Below, piece by piece: positions 21,259 to 31,500 of a DNA stretch of 52,300 bases. Position numbers and translations under genes: made by a program. The notes beneath the pieces were generated by a model. It was not told the origin of the DNA. It ran no database searches and saw only the letters and a program-made list of their open reading frames with translations. This stretch comes from Chrysophaeum taylorii (lineage: Eukaryota > Sar > Pelagophyceae > Pelagomonadales > Pelagomonadaceae), in assembly GCA_029834535.1 (NCBI GenBank), contig JAQMWT010000485.1, positions 1-52,300 on the forward strand. The letters run 5' to 3'. Positions within the stretch are counted from its first letter, which is position 1. Each line of letters begins with the position of its first letter.

Positions 21259-23314
21259 GTAGTTTAACGACTTTTCGTTCCAGCTGCGGTTGGAGATGTA
21301 AGTCATGAATGCATCTGCCCGAGAGATAGTGTATGAACTGTGACTGGAAAGAGATAGTTCACGAGGTAGGAAGGTAGACACATAGGTCTTCTTCAAAGTG
21401 GCAATATCGTGCTGAAAGGAGGGGTCCAACATAAGGGACTTCATATCGACGACTATACGGCATATGTGTATGTACAGAGTATGGTAAGTGCCTGCAGGCA
21501 GCGCATTGCCGGGAAGGTCGCAGCATAAATCTTGCATCAGTGCAAGTAAGAAGGTTGCCTGGGAACGGGTATGAGTGTTGGCTCTGATAAGAGCGAGTAG
21601 GGTAACGGAGTTTGTTATCGAGAGGGCCCAGCAGGATCATATTTGCATATCCCCGTGTGGTGGGCAGTGGAGCTAGCATGGAATGGATTTTGGATCCAAG
21701 CTTGCGGTCACTGGCGCGTAAGTAGCCAATATATCGGGCATAAAAGGGATGGTAATCTTCCAAGGCAAAGTATCTGTCTTGGTAATATAGTCGATCGGAG
21801 GGTTGGTTACAAACAACACAGTTGGGCATGACAAGGGCGCACTGATGGAGCAGATTGCGGATGGCAGGAAGCGCACCGTGGGCTGTGTTGACAGGGGGGT
21901 AGGCTTGCACTAGCCATAAATATCCCTGAAACGAGTCGAGATGGAGCGTCTTATCGGCGGGGTTGTCGCTGGCGGTTAGGGTGTAAGTAGATCCATATGC
22001 GTCAATGGAAGCCTGAAATTTGCTCGCTTTGTTCTCAACTAGTAAGTTGCCGTCAGAGTGGTGTCCACCGGTAAGGATGAGGATATTGAAGGTAGATGAG
22101 GAAGTTTCAAGAAACAACCTAGGTGCGGGCTGGTTAGTTTTCGAAAATCGCAACATAGTAGGATACAGGTGTAGGTTGTTCGGTGAGATTCTGGTAAACA
22201 AATTGTATAGAGTGACGAATGCCGTGAGGCGGATAGGATTTGAAGATCCAGGTAGTGGTTGGTTAGAGGATCTCTTGAAACCAAGGTGGTGATAGGAGCA
22301 CTCCGAGTGCGCTTGGTTAGTATATTGTTCGAAAGCTTGCTGTAAACGAGGCCTGAGAAAGAGTAGGTTGAGGGTCTCGAGCTCATAGAAGCTTTTAACC
22401 GAACGGAACCAGTGCGAGAGTACAAAGGAAACGTTTTGGGAGATTGAACCAGTGGTGGATCTGGGTAAGTGCGAACCCTGCCATGAGATAGAGTCTTCGA
22501 CAGTCAGAGGGTTTTAGGCACCGAGTTAATATCATCTGCTATGTCCAAGAAGCGCTTCGGGTGCTGGTTCGGCCAGGACATGGATCCAGTGTTGTACCTG
22601 CGAGCAATGCAGATCCATCGTTCCCGAGATTGGTAATCGCCACACAGACAAGTAGGGAAGCGGTCGACTACATCAACGGTGTAGTCCAGTGTGGCGTGAA
22701 TGAGGTTAGCCACGGAAATGTGATCCCGGTGGATACACTTGTGAGGGGGTGTCATTTCCGCAAGTAGGACTAGGGGTTTTAGTAGCTTGATGACAGAAAG
22801 CATACTGTCGAATAGGGAGTCGTCGAGCGAACTGACCAAGTCTGATGTTTTGGTGTTATTGAGCAGATGCGATTGCTGCACGGAGTTGTAACTTGTGCCG
22901 AGGCAGTAGGTGCCGTTGGCGGGTAGTTTAACGACGTTTCGGTCGCAGCAGTGGCTGTAAGTCCAAAGGAAGGAAATAGACACGAAGGATCGTAGCTTGC
23001 AGATGATTCGCTGGTAATATGGGTGTAAGCTCAACAATGTCATAACTTAGGGTCCGTATTTCTTCTTCCGAAATGGCATGGAGATGATTGAGGAAATAAG
23101 GACGAGATTGAAAGGTAGTAACATTTGGGGATCGTCACATGCGCTCAAGAGTTTCGTCGGACTCAACAGCAATCATAACATCGATGTTCAAGCCCAAGTC
23201 ATGTGAGGCTTGTGACAGAAACGCAGGTGTAGTCAATCCGGAGCATAGCAGCATGACTGTTGGTTTGCGATAACCTTTGTTGGTAGTTGATAAGAATGCT
23301 GGGCGAGTGCGCAG
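21259..23314 (-). pseudogene. Unknown pol domain between protease and integrase (element B)
   Basis: About 650 residues that ordinary copia elements lack. Readable parts, in several frames: LLCSGLTTPAFLSQASHDLGL near 23240, LLAEMTPPHKCIHRDHISVANLIHATLDYTVDVVDRFPTC in part at 22750, CGDYQSRERWICIARRYNTG near 22620, and SYHHLGFKRSSNQ, FETSSSTFN-like, GGHHSDGNLLVENKASKFQASIDAYGSTYTLTA near 22000. All align with A at 44840-46790 and D. I know no family with this signature. One frameshift falls near 22450 and others follow. Confidence 0.7.
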
Positions 23315-23317
23315 TCA
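23315..23317 (-). other. In-frame UGA-C stop between protease and pol (element B)
   Basis: Minus strand: ...CCA CCT CTC ACT TGA CTG CGC. Upstream codons align with the end of A gag-protease, downstream codons in the same frame align with A pol (LLCSG). The A stop at 44775 is at the homologous place. Confidence 0.7.
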
Positions 23318-23930
23318 AGTGAGAGGTGGAGTATTGTTCCCAACATATTCATTCTGCTTCCGAAGGTTAAGAAGCGGAGTGCGCAGCCATTGCCGAGTTT
23401 TGATCTCGGTGACCAGGTAATTGTAATAGTGACAAAGGTCACGGTTTTCATATTACCTCTTCTGCGGGAAGGATAGTGAACGGAGCTCAAGGTTCCTGTC
23501 GCGTGCAATAGTGCAAGGTATACACGGTAGTGCCGGGATGTCGTGGTCGACGTTGCGAATAGGCACATTCACGTCTTTATCAAGTAAGCTGGCAAGATGC
23601 GACATATTTGGCTGTTCACTGTCGTTGAGGGTGACAATTAGCTGTGCCTTGTTCCACTCGGGAGCGCTGAGGATAAATAGATGTCGACCATTGACAGGTT
23701 TGAGGAATAGGGGGTATTCAAGCTCGACGTGGCCGATGCCTGGGTGAGCAGGTAGGGGAGATTCGATCTTCTTTGTGATCATAATATGCGACACCTGCTG
23801 TTGTCCAGTGGTAGTTTGGACAACGGGGGCACACTTCGGGTCTATGGGGACAATATGATTCGGTAGAGCGAAATCAAAGGTGGTCATCAAAGAGATGGAT
23901 CCACAGCTGTCCAGGTTTGGGAATTGGAAA
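23318..23930 (-). pseudogene. Protease-like region of element B
   Basis: A WTAVDPSL segment near 23900 stands where copia proteases have W-x-x-D-[ST]-G-A-S. It is followed, after a shift, by FDFALPNHIVPIDPK and then 140 codons that track A: LPAHPGIGHVELEYPLFLKP, HLFILSAPEWNKAQL, ARDRNLELRSLSF. A TAA at 23453 is an extra break; after it the same frame continues to the UGA at 23315. The Gly of the catalytic triad is not seen. Confidence 0.6.
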
Positions 23931-24239
23931 TGAAGGGGGAGATTATGGTCTCACCGGTATATGGTGAGAAACGCGTTTTTCGCGAGGCACACTTGTGACA
24001 CTGCTATAGGGAATGCTGGCTGCGAACAAGTTGGTTTGAGTAAGTAGCTTCGAGGTGACCACGACTTGCGAAAAAGCAATAGGAAGACGGGCGCAGTAGG
24101 TTCGCCGTTGTCCTTGCCGAGACCGTTGTAAGATCGAATGGTGAGAGGTCTTGTGGGTTACTCGATGATGTAGTATCGGCCGCTGCTTGATCGGCGCTCC
24201 TGCGGCACATTGCTGCAGTGACATGTGACGAGAGCTCAG
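23931..24239 (-). pseudogene. Gag remnant of element B next to the C LTR
   Basis: One frame is open from 24239 for about 80 codons (TELSSHVTAAMCRRSADQAAADTT at its start) to a stop near 24004, rich in Ser, Thr and Ala. It lies where the linker before the protease should be. I cannot align it residue by residue to A, so the assignment rests on position. Confidence 0.4.
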
Positions 24240-24436
24240 TAGAGATACAAAATTTGATTTAGGGTTAGTACCCCCCTATCATAGGGTTAGCTCGCTTACT
24301 GTTAGCACCTTTTATTTTAAGAAAACGCTGTGTCATTCACACCGTGCTGTCCTCGTTGTCAGAGACAGATACGAGGGCAGACTACCACTGCTCTCACTCT
24401 GCTGAGGGGTAGCACAGTTGAAATTACTGTTCTCTA
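24240..24436 (+). repeat. 5' LTR of element C
   Basis: About 197 bp from TAGAGATA to TTCTCTA. Its reverse complement recurs at 27180-27365 and 35627-35814, sharing ATTTAGGGTTAG, a C/G-run, CACCGTGC and ACTG near the inner end. The termini form a short inverted repeat TAGAGA/TCTCTA. A primer-site-like sequence and a gag follow. Confidence 0.7.
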
Positions 24437-24455
24437 GGTATTGGGCACCAGTCCC
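24437..24455 (+). other. Degenerate primer binding site (element C)
   Basis: GGTATTGGGCACCAGTC follows the LTR and resembles GGTTATGGGCCCAG of family A (half initiator tRNA-Met type) with a few differences. Confidence 0.5.
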
Positions 24456-24524
24456 GGTATCAGCAGAGTACCAGGATTTCCAGACGAGTTCCGCTCCCTG
24501 ACGTTCCTGAACCAAAACAAGAAG

Positions 24525-26575
24525 ATGCCGACTAATCAAGAACTCCAAAAGGAGATAAAAGATCAAGAGGCTAGGTATCAAAAAGAGATAACCAACATGC
24601 GAGCCAACCATCAACCAGACAACCAAGATCTTCGCGATATGCTGAGGCAAATGCAAGCTACGCAAGCTACGCAAGGAACACCACCACCTGCCGTCGCCGC
24701 TGCAACTGCTCCTCCCACGGCTCAACAAGACCCCAAAAACAAGTCCAACACCTTCACTGACCCCCCTAGCGCCGTTCTCAAGTCAATGGACTCCGCTCAA
24801 GTCACCCCCCAAATGCTCTCGTTTCGCGTTATGCAGTTGTTCGTCGAACATCTCATGCATGAAACAGGCATAACGCAATATTTGTTATGGGGCTTCTACA
24901 CATGGGAATCCGCCTTACGCGGATCTAATGATCTAGCAGACGCTCTCCTAAGCCACTGCATCAAGGAATATGACAAGGACTCCGATAACCACGCCGCCGT
25001 CGGCAACACACAAGATTTTCAAAGCCGTTACGTCTACTATAAAGCCATATGCCGCAAGTTCGGCAAACACTTCCTTGAGAACTTCTATGAGCCAAGGCTC
25101 CGAGAACTTAAAGACCAAGACACAGACACGACCGATACGACGAAAGGAAAGTTATATCCGATCACGCAACCTCACCTCCAAGGAAAAGAAGCCGACTTCA
25201 TCGTGTACCTCTGCGAGACCGTGCACCCCCTTTTTCGCCGTTTCATGCATGCCGGTAGCGACTCCGTCCAGCACCCAGCATACGACGAAATCGATGCACT
25301 CGGATCCTCCCATCCGATAGGACTCGAATTCGTACTACAAGTCCGTCTTGCACTTGACAAGCACACGGGCCAGAACCACGTCCACCATGCACATTACGTC
25401 TACAATGATTTCCTGGACACGCAGTTCAACCCAGAGATCCATGAACCCGCACATTATATAGATTATATGCGCCACGTTCAACAGCAGTTCCGTCAAATCA
25501 CTGACGATGCCTCTCTCCAACTTACCAACCAAACGATCCTCTAGAAAATCCACCAAATCCTACGGTTCAAATACCCTCCAAGCTTGCTTGACTCCCGCGC
25601 CCCAACGCATATAAAAGGGTTCGCCCGTCTTGCCAACTGCCTTCGCACCCCCAACGACTCGCTGTTACTCGACGAAGACAAAGAAGCGATAAACCATCTG
25701 CCCAAGTTGATCGCCCGCATCACGGTTATCTCCACCTTCGAGCGCAACTTTTGGGCTCACCTCAAGCCTCACCCCACTCTGAATTTCAAGCCGTTGCGAT
25801 TCGTCACTGACTTCGGTCGTCTACCGACCAAAGATAAAGACAATCCACGTTTTCGCTCCCGCCGTCATGGCCTCCACCTCACCGAAGATGATGCCGACAC
25901 CTCACCCTCTGAAGATGAAATTCCCCCATATCCTGATGAAGCATCCCCAGAAAACAACGACCCCGTTGCCGTTTTTCTCACGGAAGCCAACCTCGAACAA
26001 GATGACGACACCGATCTCATCCAACATCTACACGCTTACCGAAAGAAGCATATGTCCCGCCATCAGAAGAAGACCCCGCCAAAAAGTCGCCGAATTCTCG
26101 CTCCCCGTCGTACTACGACATCAATGACAGCCCTAAGCCCAAGGCCACCCCTGTCACCCCAACAAAGAACAAACACAACCCCCGTGCTTCTCCTGTCACC
26201 CCAGACAAACGTGAACACCCGCACCTCCGCAAGGTCACTTTTCCCACTCAAACGCATCCACCAAAGGCATCCACTCCTGTTCAACGGTTTAAGGTCCCCC
26301 TCCGTGATGTTCGTCGCAAGCTCCAGACCATCCGGAACCTCAGTCGAGCCGGCCGCCCACACACCTCAAACTCCGAGCGCATGACCAAGCTTATCAACCT
26401 TATTACCACTATCTCCGACGAGCTCCTTCTCTCCGAAGCTGATTCCGACGCCGACGAGTTTCTTCGGGTGCTATCATCCGATCCCCAGGATGATCCACCA
26501 GATGAGGGGCAGCCGACGACGCAGATGACCAAGGCCACCTCGGTTTCTATGACGATCACGGACAGTTAGTCTCTA
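24525..26575 (+). pseudogene. gag of copia-like element C
   Basis: ATG at 24525 (MPTNQELQKEIKDQEARY) begins a predicted coiled coil, followed by a Gln/Ala/Pro-rich stretch and a helical body (FRVMQLFVEHLMHETGITQ, DFQSRYVYYKAICRKFGKHF). An in-frame TAG at 25542-25544 interrupts it, after which the same frame continues with IHQILRFKYPPSLLDSRAP. Near 26040 the coding frame changes to one reading EAYVPPSEEDPAKKSPN, then a Pro/Lys-rich basic part and RRKLQTIRNLSRAGRP, ending at 26567. I see no CCHC zinc knuckle. Gag assembles the particle around the RNA; here the assignment is from position after an LTR and before a protease. Confidence 0.65.
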
Positions 26576-27179
26576 CGACGATAACATCCCCGAAATAGAC
26601 GATGAAGACGACTCCGCCAAAGACTACGCACAACGTCACAGCGACTACATGCGTGCTCTACACCAGAGTCAGCTTTTTCGATGATGGTTGCCGACGACGC
26701 CTGTGTCGCCAACCAAAAATTACTTAATCAGGCACCACGCCTCGTGATGAAGAACTTTACGAGATCATCAGAACTTCCCCCCAGAGTAGCAGATTTTCTT
26801 TGTGCCACGTACACTACAGGAAAGGCCCCCACAAAAACCAACTCGCTGCACGGATGCAATGGACCCGGCACTGAAATTTCTTTAATTGACGGTGGCGCAT
26901 CATGTTGCTTCACTCGCACAATCCAACATTTTGTTCCCGAGTCCATACGCAGGATTCCAGAACAGACCATCCGCATGGGCAGAGGCACCTTAACCAGCCA
27001 CTTCATCGGTGTCAAACCGTTGTATTTGCAGGCTGCAGGTCTCTCCTCAAAAGACATATAAGACTCCACAGGTTACGTATTATACCTCGTCTTTCTGGTC
27101 GTTCCGCACTTCAGACCAGGTCTACAGGTTATAGCGGCCTCTCAACTGAAAGATCTGAACGTTCAAGCAACAGACCCAC
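26576..27179 (+). pseudogene. Retropepsin-like protease of element C
   Basis: 26580-26680 holds an acidic coding piece (YDDNIPEIDDEDD) in another frame. From 26681 the frame reads to LIDGGASCCFTRTIQHF near 26890, matching the copia D-[ST]-G-A-S motif but with Gly in place of Ser/Thr. The later FRPGLQVIAASQLKDLNVQAT, in frame after a TAA at 27059, is the usual C-terminal copia protease signature (PGL..NLLS.SQL). The reading ends at 27179 where the F LTR starts. Confidence 0.7.
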
Positions 27180-27365
27180 GAGAGAACAGTAAAAATCACT
27201 GTGCCTCTGGTAGAGAATGGTGGCAGGGTAGGCCACTCTTCTCGTCCTGTCCTCTTACGACACAAAGAGCGGCACGGTGTTCGACACTGCGATTTTGGGT
27301 GTTTAGGTGTGAGTGTGAGACTAAGGGGGGGGGGTCCTAACCCTAAATGGAATTTTCTATCTCTA
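27180..27365 (-). repeat. 3' LTR of element F
   Basis: 186 bp, reverse-oriented relative to the element C LTR at 24240. It cuts element C in the protease C-terminal codons. Confidence 0.65.
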
Positions 27366-28567
27366 CGCCCTCGCAGATTGAACTCGGTGATGAGCAAAAT
27401 CTGGGACAAACAAAACAAATGTCTGGCCAGAGACAAATAGACGTTGATTTGCGAGGAGGCGTGGAAGGGAAAGTGTGCGAGGTGCATGAGAGAGATAGAG
27501 TAGAGCGGAGTAGCAGGGGAGTGTGAGTGAGAAAGAAGAAAGAGCGCGAAGTTGAACGTGGAATAGGTTGAGAGGGAAAGCAGACTAAAAAGGATATTGC
27601 AAGAAGAGGTGGATGATCAAGGAAAAGAAAAGGCATCGATCGTAAGAAAGAAGAACAGTGGAGGAAGATACTAAGAGGATACCTGGAGGAAAATGCTAGG
27701 TAGGCTAATGGCGAAGTATGGCGAATTCTGTTCGAGAGACCAGATCAACATCTTGTTCAGTGACTGATGAGATAGGGGACGGTGCGTGCCGGTGGATAAA
27801 TCCTAAGTGGCATGGGGATCCTCGTAGTAGAACGGGTGGTCTAACGGACAACAACAGGTGGGATCATGGGTCAGGCAGTCGGGAATTGTGCAGCAGACCA
27901 ATGGTTGATCGAAAGGCGAATAGTGAGAGTGGCCGTAGGGATGAGATTCTATTGTGACTAATGTTGGGCTAGTAAAGGTTTGACGATGCGACTGAGCGGC
28001 ATCGTTATCCCATGAAGAGATGTGACCATTGAACCAAAGCGGTTTCGACATGGTAAGGTGATCGTCGTAGTGATAGCGAGTAATGCGGTGCTGTTCCTGG
28101 AAGATGAGAGAACCAGAATTGCCTGTCACATACGTGTCGAAGCTGTCGTCCTCAGTGTAGCGTGGGACAGCTGAAGCTTGGCTATGAGCGTGTAAAGTAA
28201 TATGCGGATAATCGTAGCGCGATGAGGATATCGGGATAAAGTTGTCTGGGGCTGGGCATAAATATGGAAACTATAAGTTTGCTGTAGACTTGGAGTTGTA
28301 GTCTCGTGTAAGTCGCCAGTGGCTATCATCGAAAGATGATTGGGCTGAGACCGAGGTTTGCGAGTGTATCGCGTATGGTGGTGGATACAGGCGTGTGTCC
28401 AGTGCTGAAGAGTCGGTGCCCTGTGCAGAAAATGCAGAAGAGTCGGGCAACAGAAGAAAATGCCTGAAGGCGATGGACTGCTTGAAGATATTGTCCGTGC
28501 CGGGGGGAGAGTTGACTTCGAAGGTATGGTCAAAGTCGCATCTTCCGTGTTCTATTCGACAAAGTAA
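27366..28567 (-). other. Region 3' of the giant F ORF
   Basis: Minus-strand frames of 97-135 codons (27343-27636, 27803-28129, 28126-28533) are open but in different registers, and may be the decayed 3' part of the same gene. From about 27450 to 27700 the plus strand is almost pure purine, so the minus strand is a long pyrimidine tract. No recognised motif. Confidence 0.35.
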
Positions 28568-31500
28568 TCATGATCTGTGACAATCGACTGATCCAGTATT
28601 CATTTCATGCCCGGAGTCGTTTTCGCCAGAATCAAACTTCCCTTGATGTACAAACGCGAGAGAGCGTGGTGCATCCCTGGTGAATCGTGCAGTGGCTGAA
28701 AGATGAGACATTCGACAGGAGGGTGTTGTCGAGATGCGAGAGTTGTACAGTACACAACGTGTAGGGAGCGTATGTTTCAAGAGAGGATTAATCTGTGGAC
28801 GGGGGATGTCCGAAGAATGAACATGATGTGAAGAGATGTCCGTAATGCGAGAACTGTCCGACAATGAGTCATGCGAGACTGTGGCTAGCAGCGAGTGTGT
28901 GGGAATGAAGAAGTAGATAGGCATGGCAGTTAACTTCCCTTGATTCGTAACACAACTGGGTGGGGCTAGCGGTGTGCGGCAGTGACATTCGGTGGAATGC
29001 TGAGAGCAGAGCGCGTGTCCAACCTGTGGAGATTGGGGGTTATCCTCGCGGGTGGTACGGAAAGTGTCGACTGGGTGCGAATCGCAATTGCGGCTGTTGG
29101 GCTCAGAGTTCTGCAAGTTGGAACCTGCAGTGTGGACGGAGAGGAGCGAGCCGGGTGCGTCATAAGAGTGTAATACGCGAGTGCAGTCGGGGCTATATCC
29201 GAAGCAGTATTCTGACAGTAATGTCGACATATGCGAGATATAATCAGAACTGGGAGAGGATTTCGCGTGAAGTTGTGTTGTAACCGAACCATTGTGGTGC
29301 AGAGCTTCAACGTCAACCATAGTGCTGGGAGGGACGTGAAAAGAGGTGCGCAAAGGAATCTGTGTGCGGCTATCATTTGGTGGCGGGCGTTTATTGCGCG
29401 AGACTAGCGATAACTGCGACGTGTGGCTTTGGCGTGACAGAACTTCTTTTGCATATGGCAGCATGCAGGATAAAATCGAGCGAGCTGAAACTCGAGAGGT
29501 GTGACCTGCAAGAGACTGACGGAAGAGCGTGGGAGGCTCTGAATTGCATTGATGACGGAACTTAGTGTCATCACAAATCGTCGGGGATTTGGTCGTCGGG
29601 AGTCGCGTTGAAGCGGGGAGGAACGACGAATGCTCATCAGGTCTTGGCGTGTGACAGAGGTCCTTAGAAAGAGGGACTTCGGTACGTGCCTTGAATTGAG
29701 TTCCGATGTAGCCAGAGTAGCCATAGGAGGCATGACTGATACGAATCGAAACGAATCTTGTCGTCGGTGGAAAACCAATGCGCCCTCGTAATTCGAACTG
29801 GGTGAAATCTTCGAATTGCCGGTGAGACGGAGAGACCATGGTTGCGGAACGAGCGCAGAGCCGGGCGGCGGTCGGAGGAGGCGCTTCAGCGGTGGCAGAG
29901 ACAACAGTGTTCTGCTTATCCTGAACCAAAGTGTGTTCGGGAGTCGTACTGTGCGACAGGCGAGCGAGCATCTCAGTTGACTGTGAGTGTACCATGGGTA
30001 TGGCGCAATGTTCGTAGTCTAAACCGAGAGGGGCGGTGAGCGTGCCGTCGCGAGTGCATAGGAGCCTGTGCGGTGTCTGAGCTGTAATCGGAATATGCCA
30101 TATGGCATCATACAAAGCGATGGGAGCTGAATCAGACGTGATGGGACTGGCTAGTAGTGCCGGGAGCAGCATGTCGGGGGTAGCGCTCAGAGACGAGGGT
30201 GGAACGCAGTCCACTTCTATCTTGGTTGCCGTGTGTCGCGGTAATATGAGCGTAGACAACTGACCTGATCGCCGACCGCATGGTTGCGATGGAGGACGGT
30301 GCCTCATGAATCCTGAGCCTTGCGAGGGCATCCGCCCTCCCGGCGTAGGTTGGCACCTATTCGCCTCTCGGGCGGGCCGGTTGGCAGCCGGAACGTTCGC
30401 GGTGGGACGGGGTATGGCCGGGGGGCGCAGACGGAAGGTTATCGACGAGTTGGTTGTCAGTCACATCGCGGTCTCCTCGTCGCATGGCGACAAGCTTGAT
30501 GATCACTCTCCGCCGACCCACCTTTCGGCGCCCCTCGTCTACAGGCCCGTGATTCCGGACTGGCTCCTGTCGGTCCGGCCTGGCTCCCATGCTCGGGAGA
30601 GGTCTGAAGTTAGTTAGTTAAACAACTGACATGAAGTAAATGCTTGTGTCCCAAACGAGAATGCGAGTATAGTCGCATGGGAAGTTCGCGTTTTGTCTCT
30701 GCTGCAGTCAAAAGCTTTGGAGGAAACCAATGGAGAAACCACGACCACATGGGTGGCGTCTGGCGGCCAAAGTTCCCGTGGGCGTGGCTGAGGTGACTCC
30801 AAACTAGGATTCCTTCTTGGGTATGACTCAAGCGTTGCGACGAGTTCAAGCTCGAGATCATAGTCGTCCATTAGATGGCGTGAGGTGGTCGCGAATGAGC
30901 GATAAGTCGACCTGGTGTCAGGGGAGACCGAGGTGGTGCGGTGACCTGACTGGCTGAGGTAGCCTTGCTGGTAAGATTCCAGCGGGTGCGCATAACTCTG
31001 GAGAATACCGACATTTGCTTGTGCCGGATCTGCAGTCGTGCAGGGAGGCGAGATCGGCTGTGCTAATGCGGATTTCAGCGACAGGGACGGGTCAAGTGCC
31101 TGGGAGGCTGAAAGGCGGCCTCTGTCTTCCAGAGGCGAAGGGAACAAGCAAAGCGGTAGCTTCGTCTCGTCGTGATCAGATAGGCGCAATGAGCTTGTGC
31201 GCGTGATCGTGGTGTGTTTGCCTGTATCTTCATGATGTACCTAATTGTCCTGCAGTGGTGCTTCTGCGAGCGGGACATATCCTAAGGATTGGTCCATCGG
31301 ATGGGGTGCATCAGCTATGAATGAGACAGGAGCCAGTAGCAGTGCAAGGTCAGGTGACAGAACGTGTGCGTGGTCGAGCAACTGAGCGTTGGACCTGAGC
31401 ATCGTCTGCATAGTCTGGAACCGTGCTGTGCAGTTGGTTTGCATTGTCTCGTCTGCTACATCAAAGAGCTGGCTGGTGTAGCTGGCCGTTGTGGTCTTAT

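Larger units (their letters stand above)
17117..24239 (-). mobile_element. Copia-type element B, internal region
   Basis: Read on the minus strand from 24239 down, the order is gag tail/protease, unknown domain, integrase, RT, RNase H: copia order. It shares every module with A at clear but lower similarity. The gag is missing: B is cut at 24239 by the first base of the element C LTR, so its upstream part may lie beyond the nested block to the right. The C-flank, lost catalytic residues and frameshifts show an old inactive copy. Confidence 0.85.

Noticed and set aside
24240..27365. Inverted LTRs of C and F as terminal repeats of a DNA transposon
   Set aside because: Each is followed by a primer-site-like sequence, and C by gag and protease, which supports LTR elements in opposite orientation.
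30306..30617. 103-codon ORF inside R4 (also in R2) as a protein gene
   Set aside because: It is shared because the two copies are nearly identical; R1 and R3 do not keep it, and GC-rich DNA favours open frames.
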